This document shows positions 19,041 to 28,153 of a DNA stretch of 64,000 nucleotides, piece after piece. Positions within the stretch are counted from its first letter, which is position 1. Each line of letters opens with the position of its first letter. Both the position numbers and the translations under genes were made by a program. The stretch spans positions 1-64,000 of the forward strand of contig CALWSF010000010.1 of NCBI GenBank assembly GCA_944384125.1. The letters are read 5' to 3'. The notes under the pieces are model-generated. The model did not search any database. It was not told where the DNA came from and worked only from the letters and a program-made list of their open reading frames with translations. This DNA comes from an uncultured Lachnospiraceae bacterium. GTDB lineage: Bacteria; Bacillota; Clostridia; Lachnospirales; Lachnospiraceae.

Positions 19041-19497
19041 CGCAAGTTTCCTTTCCCGCTGCCTGCTCAGTCTTCTTTCCGTACAGATCCAGATATCCCT
19101 GAAGAATCAGAACAGCAGCTATTTTATCAATTACTTCTTTTCGGTTTTCGCGGCGCACACCGCTCTCTATCAGTATCTGCTCTGCAGCAGTCGTAGTCAG
19201 ACGTTCATCCCATAAAATCACGGGAAGACCGGTACGGCGTTCCAGCATCTCTTTGAATGCCTCCGTTTTTTCCGCCCTTTCTCCCAGCGTATTATTCATA
19301 TTTTTAGGATACCCTAAAACAATGGTTTCAATCTCATACTCACGAATCAGTTCCTCCAGCCTGGCACACGTCTGGCGAAGTTTGTTTTCCTCTTTTCGGG
19401 TAATCGTCTCCAGCCCCTGCGCTGTAAGGCCCAGCGGATCGCTTACGGCCACACCCGTTGTCTTAGAACCGAAATCAAGTCCCATCACTCTCATCAT
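19033..19497 (-). CDS. ruvX: Holliday junction resolvase-like RuvX (YqgF)
   Basis: RNase H-fold nuclease, about 155 aa, linked to pre-16S rRNA maturation and recombination. First acidic motif [16 protein letters not shown], then [10 protein letters not shown], then [10 protein letters not shown] and the late [14 protein letters not shown] carry the catalytic acids. A longer frame starting at 19533 adds residues foreign to the family, so I choose the ATG at 19497 (an adjacent ATG at 19494 is equally possible). Gene order ireB-ruvX-DUF1292 is typical of Bacillota. Confidence 0.93.
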   Translation of the reverse strand: MMRVMGLDFGSKTTGVAVSDPLGLTAQGLETITRKEENKLRQTCARLEELIREYEIETIVLGYPKNMNNTLGERAEKTEAFKEMLERRTGLPVILWDERLTTTAAEQILIESGVRRENRKEVIDKIAAVLILQGYLDLYGKKTEQAAGKETCDE

Positions 19498-19763
19498 TTT
19501 TACCCACAACAAAACAAGCTGGCAAATCGCCAACTATCCTGATCTTCCTATCCATCCTGACGTCACACTGTCTGTTTTCTCTGCACAAGAAGCATACCCG
19601 AACAAATCCGGCCAGGCAAAGCTGAAAGCTGCACCGCCGGACATCACATAACCCGTTCACACGGCATAGTAATACAAAAGCCAGCAGTCCCGGGGCTCTG
19701 CTGCGCATCTCCACAGCACTGCTGACACAAAATATCTTCTTCAAACAAAACAGACAGCCTGCC

Positions 19764-20027
19764 CTATCTGAGCCGTGTATCTACATAAACCTTTACAAGC
19801 TCTTCCAGAATCTCGTCACGTTCCACCTTCATAATCAGACTTCTGGCGCTCTTATGACTGGTAATATAAGTCGGATCTCCCGACATAATATACCCGACGA
19901 TCTGATTGATCGGGTTGTAGCCCTTTTCAGTCAGAGCAACATAAACCTGCTCCAGAACCTGGCTGGCGTCCAGTTTCTTCTCTTCCTGTACTGCTTTAAA
20001 AAATTGTGTATTACTGATATCGCCCAT
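19764..20027 (-). CDS. ireB: IreB family regulatory phosphoprotein
   Basis: Small dimeric regulator (87 aa) of the IreB/DUF965 family, a substrate of the PASTA kinase IreK in enterococci. The conserved end [22 protein letters not shown] is present in full as shorter family blocks, and the [15 protein letters not shown] block is exact to the family. I choose the ATG at 20027 over a GTG at 20039 because MGDIS is a usual start and the GTG would abut the ribosome site AGAAGGA. The 266 bases between this gene and ruvX hold nothing I recognise. Confidence 0.92.
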   Translation of the reverse strand: MGDISNTQFFKAVQEEKKLDASQVLEQVYVALTEKGYNPINQIVGYIMSGDPTYITSHKSARSLIMKVERDEILEELVKVYVDTRLR

Positions 20028-20168
20028 GATTCTATTCACGTCCTTCTAACTACTCTTATCTATTCTACATTAAAATAATGATTTCGGCAAGGGGATTTTT
20101 TGAGACATAAAAGCTCCCGCAGCGTGAAAAACCGCTCCTCTGTCCTACGCCGGGAAGCATAAAGCAGG

Positions 20169-20211
20169 AAAAACCTTCTCTCCCCGGCACACAGCCGGAG
20201 AGGAAGGTTTT
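20169..20211 (-). terminator. Terminator after the M24B aminopeptidase gene
   Basis: A long imperfect stem pairs AAAACCTTCTCTCC.. with ..GGAGAGGAAGGTTTT around the loop near 20190, followed on the minus strand by a T run. It separates this unit from ireB. Confidence 0.75.
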
Positions 20212-20217
20212 GTGAAT

Positions 20218-22017
20218 TTATTTTGAAATTTCCCTTGTAGCTTCCTTAAGCCACTCTCTTTCTTCCTCCGTCAGGTACGGAGAAATTTTTTCATACACTT
20301 CTCTGTGATACTCATTCAGCCGCCGTATATCATTTTCATCCATATACTGCGGATCAACCGCATCCAGATCAATAGGAGCCCATGTCAGGAACTCAAAGCG
20401 CAGGAACTGTCCGTACTGGTTTTTCTCATCCGGTACACAGAGAATCATATTTTCCGTTCGCACTCCGAATCTGCCCTCAAAATACAGTCCCGGTTCATCC
20501 GAACAAATCATTCCCGGTTCTATCACGGCACTGTCCTGGCGCTCCGGCACTACTTTCCACCGGATTCCGTTAGGCCGCTCATGAACCGTTGACACAAATC
20601 CCACACCGTGTCCGGTTCCGTGATTGAAGTCAAGTCCCCTCTTCCAGAACGCCTCCCGAATCGTGTAATCAAGATTTATGCCGCGGCATCCGTACAGAAA
20701 CTTCATATCTCCGGCCTTCAGCATGCTTGCTGAAACGATAGTGAAATACTCTTTTTCCTCCTGCGTAACGGGGCCGAGCGCATATGTTCTTGTAATATCC
20801 GTAGTTCCGTCCAGATAATGTCCACCGGAATCCACCAGAAGAAGTCCTTCCGGAAGAAGTCTGCTGCACGCCTCATCGCTGGGATGATAGTGGCACATGG
20901 CAGCATTTTCACGGTACGCTGCGATTGTAACAAAACTTGGACCTATGTACCCTTCCTGCTCTGCTCTGAGAGATTCTATTTTTCTTGCCGCAGTCATCTC
21001 AGTCACATCTTCTGTCAGGGACAGATGTTTAAGCCAGTACATGAATTTCGTAACTGCCACTCCGTCTTTGATATGAACACGGCGCATATTTTCTATTTCA
21101 ACCGGGTTTTTAACCGCCTTGAGAACAGCACAGGGATTCATGGCATCTACTATACGGTTCGTTTCATCCAGGTTCTCGCATATGGAAAAACTGATCTTTT
21201 TCCGTTCCAGGAGAATGGTACGCCCCGCCAGTTTTCCGGCTGCCTGTGAAAATTCTCCGTACGGCTTTACCGAAACGCCCAGACGATTCAGATATTCCCC
21301 GGTATCCGGAAGCAAAGCCTTCTCCTGTATGTAGAGCGTCGCCTCATCCAGAGAAATAACTGCGTTTGCCAGAAAAACCGGATTATTCACGATGTCGCCG
21401 CCCCGGAGATTAAAGAGCCACGCGATTTCATCAAGCATCGTCATAAGATGCACATCACAGCCCTTCTCCCTCATAACAGAACGGACGCAGTCCAGCTTAT
21501 CTTCTGTCCTCATCCCCGCAAACCGCTCCTCAAGAATCCAAACCGGCTCACAGGACATAGGCGGACGCTCTGTCCAGATTTCTCCTACAAGATCACGGCT
21601 GTCGGAAACTGATACCTGCTTATCCTCCAGCGCACTCAGAAGTTCTCTTCCAACCTCGTCGCTCACAACGCGCCCGTCAAATCCAAGAACGCCTCCCTGC
21701 GGAATTTCCTCCCGCAGGAACTCTCCGATGGAGGGGACGCCGGGATCTCCCATCCGGAATAATCTGACACAGCTTCCCGAAAGCTGACTCTCAGCCTGGA
21801 CAAAATACCGTCCGTCCGTCCAGAGTCCCGCTTTGTCCGCCGTAATCACAGCCGTTCCGGCCGTTCCGGTAAATCCCGTCAGAAAATGACGGCATTTAAA
21901 ATATTCTCCCACATACTCCGACTCGTGATAATCAGCTGTGGGAACAAGATATGCATCTATTCCCTGCTCTCTCATCAGTTTGCGGAGCATCTGTACTCTA
22001 TCATTTACTTCTTGCAT
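20218..22017 (-). CDS. Xaa-Pro aminopeptidase (M24B, aminopeptidase P family)
   Basis: Cytoplasmic metallopeptidase that removes an N-terminal residue before proline. 599 aa, the long eukaryote-like form with two N-terminal creatinase-like domains and a C-terminal pita-bread domain. Metal ligands are visible as DSGGHYLDGTTDITRTY (two Asp), HGTGHGVGF (His), and the Glu residues in the MICSDEPGLYFEG and TENMILCV segments. Ribosome site GAGGAAG precedes the ATG. It follows the AbgT transporter gene by about 100 bases without a minus-strand terminator, so the two probably form one unit controlled by the LacI-type operators at 23790-23860. Confidence 0.92.
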   Translation of the reverse strand: MQEVNDRVQMLRKLMREQGIDAYLVPTADYHESEYVGEYFKCRHFLTGFTGTAGTAVITADKAGLWTDGRYFVQAESQLSGSCVRLFRMGDPGVPSIGEFLREEIPQGGVLGFDGRVVSDEVGRELLSALEDKQVSVSDSRDLVGEIWTERPPMSCEPVWILEERFAGMRTEDKLDCVRSVMREKGCDVHLMTMLDEIAWLFNLRGGDIVNNPVFLANAVISLDEATLYIQEKALLPDTGEYLNRLGVSVKPYGEFSQAAGKLAGRTILLERKKISFSICENLDETNRIVDAMNPCAVLKAVKNPVEIENMRRVHIKDGVAVTKFMYWLKHLSLTEDVTEMTAARKIESLRAEQEGYIGPSFVTIAAYRENAAMCHYHPSDEACSRLLPEGLLLVDSGGHYLDGTTDITRTYALGPVTQEEKEYFTIVSASMLKAGDMKFLYGCRGINLDYTIREAFWKRGLDFNHGTGHGVGFVSTVHERPNGIRWKVVPERQDSAVIEPGMICSDEPGLYFEGRFGVRTENMILCVPDEKNQYGQFLRFEFLTWAPIDLDAVDPQYMDENDIRRLNEYHREVYEKISPYLTEEEREWLKEATREISK

Positions 22018-22121
22018 TCACAACTTCCTCTCTTTCCCGCTCTGAGCACAAACAGAGCATAACACCTTCGGTTTTATGTACCGTTTCCGGCATTACAGGC
22101 ATTTATTGCCGTGCCTTTTTA

Positions 22122-23684
22122 TTACAGATACATGCCAACGCCCGGTCCCAGCGGAAGATTGAGTACAATCCAGATAACGAGAAGGATACTCCATCCAATC
22201 AGGAAACATACACTGTAAGGAAGCATCGTCGATACAAGTGTTCCGATTCCCGCATTTTTATCGTACTTTTTCATAAATACAATAATCATTGCAAAATAGG
22301 ACATCATAGGTGTGATAACGTTGGTACATGAATCGCCGATTCTGTATGCCACCTGAGCGAATTCAGGCGTATAGCCCAGAAGCATGAACATGGGAACGAA
22401 TACGGGGGCGATCAGCGCCCACTTTGCCGATGCTGAACCCATGAACAGGTTTATAAAAGCTGCAAACAGAACGAACAGGATCATCATCGGAATCGTTCCG
22501 ATTCCCGAATTTCTGAAGAAATCTGCCCCTTTGAGAGCCAGAATTGTTCCCAGGTTTGTGTAGCCGAAATAGTTGATAAACTGTGCTGCCACAAATGTCA
22601 GGGCAATATAGGAACTCATGCTTCCCATTGCTCTTCCCATTGCCTGGCAGACATCCTTCTCGCCTGTATACTTTCCGGTCATAAATCCGTATACAACAGA
22701 AGGAACAAAAAACAGAACCGTTATAACAGGGATAATTCCTTCCATAAGAGGAGAATTACCCAGAAGAGTACCGTCTTCCGCTCTCATAACAGAATTTGCG
22801 GGCAGACAGAACGCAATCAGCGCTACCAGAAGAACAAGCAGGATAAGACCGGAAACTTTAAGTGCTTTTCTCTCTTTTTCCGTTACCTTATACTCAGCCA
22901 TATCAAATCCGTCCTCAGACTCTCCACTGTAATTTCCGAATCTGGGGGCAACAACTTTCTCGGTAATGATAGTTCCCAGGATTGTGATAAGGAACGTGGA
23001 AACCATCATGAAGTACCAGTTTCCTGTCGGCTCTACCACGTAGGTGGGGTCAACCATCTTAACAGCCTCATTTGTAATTCCGCAGAGAAGCGGATCCAGA
23101 GTACCAATCAGAAGATTGGCGGAGAAACCGCCGGACACGCCTGCGAATGCAGCAGCCATACCTACGAGAGGATGACGGCCGTAAGCCATAAACATCAGGG
23201 CCGCGATCGGGATAAGCACGATATATCCAACGGCATCTGCCAGGTTGGACATAACTCCCAGAAATACAACCACCGGCGTGATCAGTTTTGCCGGAGTTAC
23301 CTCAACAGCACATTTGAGTGTTCCGCCAATAAGTCCGCTGTCTTCCAGAAGTCCGATTCCGAACATGGCAACAAGTACAACGCCCAGAGGCGCAAATCCC
23401 GTAAAGTTTGAAATCGCATGTGTAATCATGTAAACAAAGCCTTCGCCGTTTAACAGGCTGACAGCTGTGACAGTCTGCTCTTCAACCACTCCCTTGCTGC
23501 GGTTAACAAGCTCTCCTGTTGCCGAAACACCTATCATTTCACAGAGTGCTGACACAAGAATGACAATTAAAACAAGAATTGCAAAAATACTGATCGGATG
23601 CGGCAGTTTGTTTCCTACCCTCTCGATTCCATTCAGCCACCGGTTTAAAAGGGACGGCTTTTCTTTGGCAACTTCTTTTCCCAT
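22122..23684 (-). CDS. AbgT family transporter
   Basis: Inner-membrane secondary transporter of about 520 aa with 11-13 hydrophobic segments. The AbgT pattern is clear (WLNGIERVGNKLPHPISIF at the start, then NLADAVGYIVLIPIAALMF and GVSGGFSANLLIGTLDPLL). E. coli AbgT imports p-aminobenzoyl-glutamate; other members export sulfonamides. Here the downstream aminopeptidase suggests import of small peptide-like amides for cleavage, an inference. I choose the ATG at 23684, which has GGAGGAAAGG upstream, over 23708. Confidence 0.9.
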   Translation of the reverse strand: MGKEVAKEKPSLLNRWLNGIERVGNKLPHPISIFAILVLIVILVSALCEMIGVSATGELVNRSKGVVEEQTVTAVSLLNGEGFVYMITHAISNFTGFAPLGVVLVAMFGIGLLEDSGLIGGTLKCAVEVTPAKLITPVVVFLGVMSNLADAVGYIVLIPIAALMFMAYGRHPLVGMAAAFAGVSGGFSANLLIGTLDPLLCGITNEAVKMVDPTYVVEPTGNWYFMMVSTFLITILGTIITEKVVAPRFGNYSGESEDGFDMAEYKVTEKERKALKVSGLILLVLLVALIAFCLPANSVMRAEDGTLLGNSPLMEGIIPVITVLFFVPSVVYGFMTGKYTGEKDVCQAMGRAMGSMSSYIALTFVAAQFINYFGYTNLGTILALKGADFFRNSGIGTIPMMILFVLFAAFINLFMGSASAKWALIAPVFVPMFMLLGYTPEFAQVAYRIGDSCTNVITPMMSYFAMIIVFMKKYDKNAGIGTLVSTMLPYSVCFLIGWSILLVIWIVLNLPLGPGVGMYL

Positions 23685-23759
23685 ATTCCTTTCCTCCATA
23701 TTCCGCAATGTCCTGGGACACTGTCTTATAATATTACCTTACTCCCTTTTGAATCTCTC

Positions 23760-23786
23760 CATGGGCAAACGGCCGTTTTGTCCATG
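23760..23786. promoter_or_regulatory. Imperfect 27-bp palindrome upstream of the transporter gene
   Basis: CATGG (23760-23764) and CCATG (23782-23786) flank a perfect core AAACGGCCGTTT (23767-23778). It differs from the two TTATACGTATAA sites nearby, so it could be a second operator or, in the transporter mRNA, a leader hairpin. Confidence 0.45.
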
Positions 23787-23789
23787 ATT

Positions 23790-23805
23790 ACTTATACGTA
23801 TAAGT
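23790..23805. promoter_or_regulatory. LacI-family type operator 1
   Basis: Perfect 16-bp palindrome ACTTATACGTATAAGT. With the copy at 23845-23860 (centres 55 bp apart, about five helical turns) it lies between the abgT gene and the divergent LacI-type regulator, the expected place for its binding sites. Confidence 0.8.
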
Positions 23806-23844
23806 TGTTAAAAAAATAATTCTCCCCGTTTCTTTTTCCGCTTC

Positions 23845-23860
23845 GCTTATACGTATAAGC
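23845..23860. promoter_or_regulatory. LacI-family type operator 2
   Basis: Perfect palindrome GCTTATACGTATAAGC with the same 14-bp core CTTATACGTATAAG as operator 1. A half site ACTTATAC follows at 23916-23923. The rest of the 322-base gap (23685-24006) holds AT-rich promoter-like sequence without a clear single promoter. Confidence 0.8.
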
Positions 23861-24006
23861 TAGGATTTACTAAAACATTACCATATCGCACTGCATTTTT
23901 CAAGAGGAAACTGTCACTTATACAAAAAATTGTTGGTTTTTGCAGAATTTTACTGGACTTTTTTATGTATATTTAATAAACTCAAGGGAGAGAGGAGGCA
24001 CATCGC

Positions 24007-25029
24007 TTGAAAAAAAATGTGACAGCAAAGGACATCGCACAGTTCTGCGGTGTTTCTCAGGCCACCGTATCCTATGTGATTAATAACCGGACTGATCAGA
24101 AAATCAGCGAGGAGACACGCCAGAAAATTCTGGACGCAATTGAAGAGCTTCACTACTATCCCAACGCATCTGCAAGAAACATGCGCACAAGAAACTGCAC
24201 TTCCATCGGAATTGTCTGCGCAAGGGATTACAGCCGCCAGGCATTTCTGAATGCCCTGACTGGAATCAGCCGTTTTCTTTCACGGCTGGACTATACCATT
24301 ACCATATTCAATGAGGAGAATCTCAGGCCGGAGGAGAACAGTGCACCTCAGTATGTAAAAAGCTACTACTCCAATCTCATTGACGGGCTTATTTATATTT
24401 CCAATCATGATCATCTGGCCTTCATCCGACCGGCTGTTGAACATCAGATTCCCTATGTGGTTCTCTGTATGGACGGCGTTTTTTCCCGCCATTCCCCTAC
24501 TCCCCATGCCTTTGACCGGGTCCTGGAGGAATGTGCTGAATTCTGCCGCCGGCGGGGGTTTTGCGATATACGTTATTTCTCCATTGACAACGCCGGACTT
24601 TTCGTAAACAACAAGTACCCTGTTTTCCGGGAAGCTCTGCACAAAATCGCACCCGACTGTCAGCTCAGGCACATTATCTGCCCGGCAAAGAACAGGGAAC
24701 TGGCTGAAATGCAGTTATTCCTTGCTGATTATATGCAGAACAGCCAGTTTGATCTGGCCATATCCCAGAACTATGATATCGGCCTCTGTCTGCAGCGGGA
24801 AATTCTCAGAAAACACTTTTCAATCCCGCAGCCGATACGAAATCTGTTTCTGAATGACGTAAACTTCTATGACATGACATATCCGTCGGTCAGCGGAATT
24901 GCTATCCCCTACGATGAAATGGGCGAGTATGCCGCAGAGCTCATACTGGCCATTCTGGAGGGAGCGGAGGACTCATTCTCATACCGGGAATTTAAATGCC
25001 ATCTTATTCTGCGGGAATCCACACTGTAA
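24007..25029 (+). CDS. LacI/GalR family transcriptional regulator
   Basis: 340 aa repressor. N-terminal helix-turn-helix: VTAKDIAQFCGVSQATVSYV, then the hinge helix (PNASARNMRTR). The C-terminal periplasmic-binding-like ligand domain runs from about residue 60. The start is a TTG at 24007, with GAGAGGAGG 8 bases upstream. It is divergent from abgT-aminopeptidase and lies beside two matching palindromes, so it most likely controls that unit and itself. The ligand is unknown; a peptide-derived or aromatic amide molecule would fit the neighbours. Confidence 0.93.
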   Translation: MKKNVTAKDIAQFCGVSQATVSYVINNRTDQKISEETRQKILDAIEELHYYPNASARNMRTRNCTSIGIVCARDYSRQAFLNALTGISRFLSRLDYTITIFNEENLRPEENSAPQYVKSYYSNLIDGLIYISNHDHLAFIRPAVEHQIPYVVLCMDGVFSRHSPTPHAFDRVLEECAEFCRRRGFCDIRYFSIDNAGLFVNNKYPVFREALHKIAPDCQLRHIICPAKNRELAEMQLFLADYMQNSQFDLAISQNYDIGLCLQREILRKHFSIPQPIRNLFLNDVNFYDMTYPSVSGIAIPYDEMGEYAAELILAILEGAEDSFSYREFKCHLILRESTL

Positions 25030-25043
25030 AGCAGGATTCCCGC
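25011..25043. terminator. Shared hairpin at the convergent gene ends
   Basis: GCGGGAATCC (25011-25020) and GGATTCCCGC (25034-25043) form a perfect 10-bp stem spanning the stop of the LacI-type gene and facing the end of mtaB. There is no immediate T run, so termination strength is uncertain. Confidence 0.5.
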
Positions 25044-25052
25044 AGTCACAGA

Positions 25053-26375
25053 CTACACTTCTGTATTTTTTTCCGAAAGCCGCAGAATTTCTTCATTCAG
25101 CTGTTCCACAAAAACGCCTTCAGCCGTCTTATTTTTGAGCCCGTCCCTGTACGGCACGGCTCCCTTCACATATCTGGCAGTATGACCCAGCATATAGCGC
25201 TTCCCGTCTATTTCTGCTTCCTCTTCAAGAAGAAGCTTCTCTTCCTGACCGAGAAAACTGCGGCGATAATTCTCAGAAAGCTCCCTGTCAAGTTTTAAAA
25301 GCTCATCACTTCTCTCCGACTTGACATTCTCCGGAATCTGTCCCTCCATGACCGCCGCCCGGGTTCCTTCCCGCCGTGAATACTTGAATACATGCATCTC
25401 ATAGAATCGAACTTTTTCCAGAAATGCCCGGGTCCGGGAAAATTCTTCCTCTGTCTCCCCGGGAAATCCCACGATCACATCGGTTGTGATTGCAGGATTC
25501 TTAAAAGTATCCCTCAGTATCTCACATCTTTTAAGATAATCTTCTGTCGTGTAGTGCCGGTTCATCCGGCGGAGCGTCTCATCGCACCCGCTCTGCAGCG
25601 ACAGATGAAAATGGGGGCAGACCGTCCGCATTGAGGCAAGACGCTCTGCAAATTCACGGGTAATAATGCAGGGTTCCAACGATCCCAGGCGGATTCTCTC
25701 AATCCCCGGTATCCTGTCCAGCCGCTCTGTCAGACTCAGAAGATTTTCTTCCCCGTTAAAATCCACTCCGTAGGAGCTGAGATGTATTCCCGTCAGCACG
25801 ATTTCCCTGTATCCCGCAGACGAGAGACGGGAAACCTCATTGAGAATCTCCTCCGGGCGGCGGCTTCTTACACGCCCTCTCGTATAGGGAATAATACAGT
25901 AGCTGCAGAACTGGTTGCATCCGTCCTGTACTTTTATAAATGCCCGGGTATGATCAGAAATTTTCCGTATGTGAAGCGGTTCATATTCCCGCTCCGCAGC
26001 GATATCCACGACATCCTCCCTTACGCTCCGATCTGCAAAATGCTCGTCCAGAAGATGAACCAGATCCTTTTTCCTGTTATTGCCCACGATCAAATCGACA
26101 GCACTGTCCTCTGCCAGCCTGGAAGCCGCCGCCTGCACATAGCAGCCCGCTGCCACCACCACTGCGGCCGGATTGAGTTTTTTCGCTCTGTGAAGCATCT
26201 GCCGCGACTTTTTATCCGCCACATTTGTCACAGAACATGTATTTATGATATATACGTCCGCCTTTTCCTCAAAGGGAACTATCTCGTATCCAGCATCCTC
26301 CAGAAGCTGCTGCATTGCCTCCGTCTCATAGGCATTTACCTTGCATCCCAGATTGTGAAACGCCGCTTTTCTCAT
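25053..26375 (-). CDS. mtaB: tRNA (t6A37) methylthiotransferase MtaB
   Basis: Radical SAM methylthiotransferase that turns t6A37 into ms2t6A37 in tRNAs reading ANN codons. 440 aa with all three parts: the N-terminal UPF0004 domain with Cys in NLGCKVNAYE, INTCSVTN and AAGCYVQ (auxiliary cluster), the radical SAM motif CNQFCSYC near residue 155, and a C-terminal TRAM domain. The NLGCKVN start is the MtaB signature rather than MiaB or RimO. Ribosome site GGAAG precedes the ATG. Confidence 0.95.
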   Translation of the reverse strand: MRKAAFHNLGCKVNAYETEAMQQLLEDAGYEIVPFEEKADVYIINTCSVTNVADKKSRQMLHRAKKLNPAAVVVAAGCYVQAAASRLAEDSAVDLIVGNNRKKDLVHLLDEHFADRSVREDVVDIAAEREYEPLHIRKISDHTRAFIKVQDGCNQFCSYCIIPYTRGRVRSRRPEEILNEVSRLSSAGYREIVLTGIHLSSYGVDFNGEENLLSLTERLDRIPGIERIRLGSLEPCIITREFAERLASMRTVCPHFHLSLQSGCDETLRRMNRHYTTEDYLKRCEILRDTFKNPAITTDVIVGFPGETEEEFSRTRAFLEKVRFYEMHVFKYSRREGTRAAVMEGQIPENVKSERSDELLKLDRELSENYRRSFLGQEEKLLLEEEAEIDGKRYMLGHTARYVKGAVPYRDGLKNKTAEGVFVEQLNEEILRLSEKNTEV

Positions 26376-26459
26376 TTTATCTTCCTTTCCCGTCTTCTGC
26401 CGGCCGCCCTGCGGCGCCGTAAGCCATGTTCAGGCAGTGTATCAATTTCAATATCTCTC

Positions 26460-26488
26460 TTGACTTTTCTACTATTAGTTTGTAGTAT
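26460..26488 (+). promoter_or_regulatory. Promoter of the HPr-like gene
   Basis: TTGACT (26460-26465), a 17-base spacer and TAGTAT (26483-26488). The predicted leader is about 100 bases. Confidence 0.65.
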
Positions 26489-26596
26489 AGAACTAGGTTT
26501 GCAGCTGAATCAAATCAGGCCATTCCGGCTGGCTGTCGCTGCGGGCCCCATCATCAAAACACGCTGATTTTGAAGCAGCAAGAGGAGGTTTTTTTC

Positions 26597-26827
26597 ATGA
26601 AAACAGTTCGTATTTCATTAAACTCAATTGATAAGGTTAAATCATTTGTGAATGATCTGGCAAAATTTGATGTGGATTTCGACCTCGTATCCGGACGTTA
26701 TGTCATCGATGCCAAGTCCATCATGGGTATTTTCAGTCTGGATCTCTCCAAACCCATCGATCTGAATATTCATTCTGAGACACAGGTTGATGAAATCCTC
26801 ACTGTTCTGGCTCCCTACATTGTATAA
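26597..26827 (+). CDS. HPr-like protein lacking the phosphorylatable histidine
   Basis: 76 aa protein with the HPr fold: strand MKTVRISLNS, a helix KVKSFVNDLAKF, and the second-helix motif AKSIMGIFSLDLSKP which matches the Ser46 region of HPr. The His15 loop (normally GLHARPA) is replaced by NSIDKVKSF, so it cannot accept phosphate from enzyme I. It therefore resembles Crh-type regulatory proteins more than a PTS carrier; whether Ser in KSIMG is a target of HPr kinase is not known. The ATG at 26597 has AGAGGAGG upstream and is chosen over 26570. Confidence 0.85.
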   Translation: MKTVRISLNSIDKVKSFVNDLAKFDVDFDLVSGRYVIDAKSIMGIFSLDLSKPIDLNIHSETQVDEILTVLAPYIV

Positions 26828-26854
26828 GCAATACGGCCTGTTTTGAACGAAAAA

Positions 26855-26887
26855 AACCGCTGTCTAAGCCCTCGCTTTGCAGCGGTT
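26855..26887. terminator. Terminator between the HPr-like gene and thiI
   Basis: AACCGCTG (26855-26862) pairs with CAGCGGTT (26880-26887). A run of A before and T-rich sequence after the stem make it usable in both directions. Confidence 0.7.
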
Positions 26888-26922
26888 CTTTCTTTATTAA
26901 GACATCCTCCGGCGAATATTTT

Positions 26923-28101
26923 CTAGCATCTGATAATCTCTGTCGTCTCAATCGCCGTTTTCATAAGCTCATCAATCTTTTCCTCCAGATTTTTCTCGGA
27001 TTTTTCAATCCCCGCAAGATTGGGCCTTGTCACAGGATGTTTGGCGACGAAAATTGTGCAGCAGTCCTCATAAGGCTCTATGGAAGTCTCATAGGTTCCT
27101 ATTTTCTGAGCGATATCCACAATATCCTGTTTGTCAAAGCCGATGACGGGACGGAATACCGGAAGTGTGCACACTGCATTGGTTACCGCCAGAGAATGAA
27201 CTGTCTGTGAGGCTACCTGACCAATGCTCTCTCCTGTGATGAGTCCCAGGCACTGATCCCGCTTTGCCAGTTCCTCCGCAATCTTCATCATATAGCGGCG
27301 CATGATAATGGTAAGCTCCTCATGGGGGCATTTATCATATATATAAAGCTGAATATCTGTGAAATTAACGATATGAAGACGAATCGGTCCCGCATACCTG
27401 GAAACCTGCTTTGCCAGGTCAATTACCTTCTGCTTTGCGCGCTCGCTTGTGTAGGGCGGAGCATGGAAATAGGTAGCCTCAATGGTAACGCCTCTTTTGG
27501 CAATCATATATCCTGCCACCGGACTGTCAATTCCGCCTGACAAAAGAAGCATGGCTTTTCCGTTGGTGCCCACCGGCATTCCGCCTGGTCCGGGGATAAT
27601 CCTGGAATAAAGGTTGATTCCCTTTGCCCGCACTTCCACATTTAAGAGCACATCCGGGTTATGAACATCCACTTTCGTCTCAGGAAATGCCTCCAGAATC
27701 TCTCCGCCCAGCTCCCGGTTAAGTTCCTCAGACGTATAGGGATACTGTTTGTTTGCTCTTCTTGCATTGACCTTGAAGGTAAAGTTTTTATCGGGATACG
27801 CTTCATCTATATAGCGGATAACCTGCTCTTTCAGATCTTCGTATCCGCGATCCTCGATACGCACCAGAGGACAGATAGCGGCAATGCCGAACACACACTT
27901 CAGCGCCTCAATTACCTCGTCATAATCAAACGGCTCGGAGGCATGAGCGTAAATGCGGCCTGACTCCTTGGTTACCGTAAACTTTCCGTCCAGACGCTTC
28001 AGCGTGTGGTGGATATGGGACATGAGAGAATCCTCAAATAAATACCTGTTTTTACCTTTGATGCCGATCTCGGCATATTTTATCAGAAATGACTGAAACA
28101 T
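26923..28101 (-). CDS. thiI: tRNA 4-thiouridine synthetase ThiI
   Basis: Thiolates U8 of tRNA using sulfur from a cysteine desulfurase. 392 aa: N-terminal ferredoxin-like and THUMP domains (to about 170), then an adenylating PP-loop with LLSGGIDSPVAGYM near 185. No C-terminal rhodanese domain, as in most Gram-positives. The cysteine desulfurase gene lies immediately upstream (about 50 bases), giving a complete sulfur relay unit. The 26855-26887 hairpin follows. Confidence 0.96.
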   Translation of the reverse strand: MFQSFLIKYAEIGIKGKNRYLFEDSLMSHIHHTLKRLDGKFTVTKESGRIYAHASEPFDYDEVIEALKCVFGIAAICPLVRIEDRGYEDLKEQVIRYIDEAYPDKNFTFKVNARRANKQYPYTSEELNRELGGEILEAFPETKVDVHNPDVLLNVEVRAKGINLYSRIIPGPGGMPVGTNGKAMLLLSGGIDSPVAGYMIAKRGVTIEATYFHAPPYTSERAKQKVIDLAKQVSRYAGPIRLHIVNFTDIQLYIYDKCPHEELTIIMRRYMMKIAEELAKRDQCLGLITGESIGQVASQTVHSLAVTNAVCTLPVFRPVIGFDKQDIVDIAQKIGTYETSIEPYEDCCTIFVAKHPVTRPNLAGIEKSEKNLEEKIDELMKTAIETTEIIRC

Positions 28102-28153
28102 TTTTTATCCTTTCTCTGTAAACCTGAAATACACTGCCGCCAAAACTTTCCGC

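Noticed and set aside
19475-19744. Open frame of 89 codons between ruvX and ireB
   Set aside because: TTG start without ribosome site, unusual Cys/Arg-rich composition and overlap with the ruvX start.
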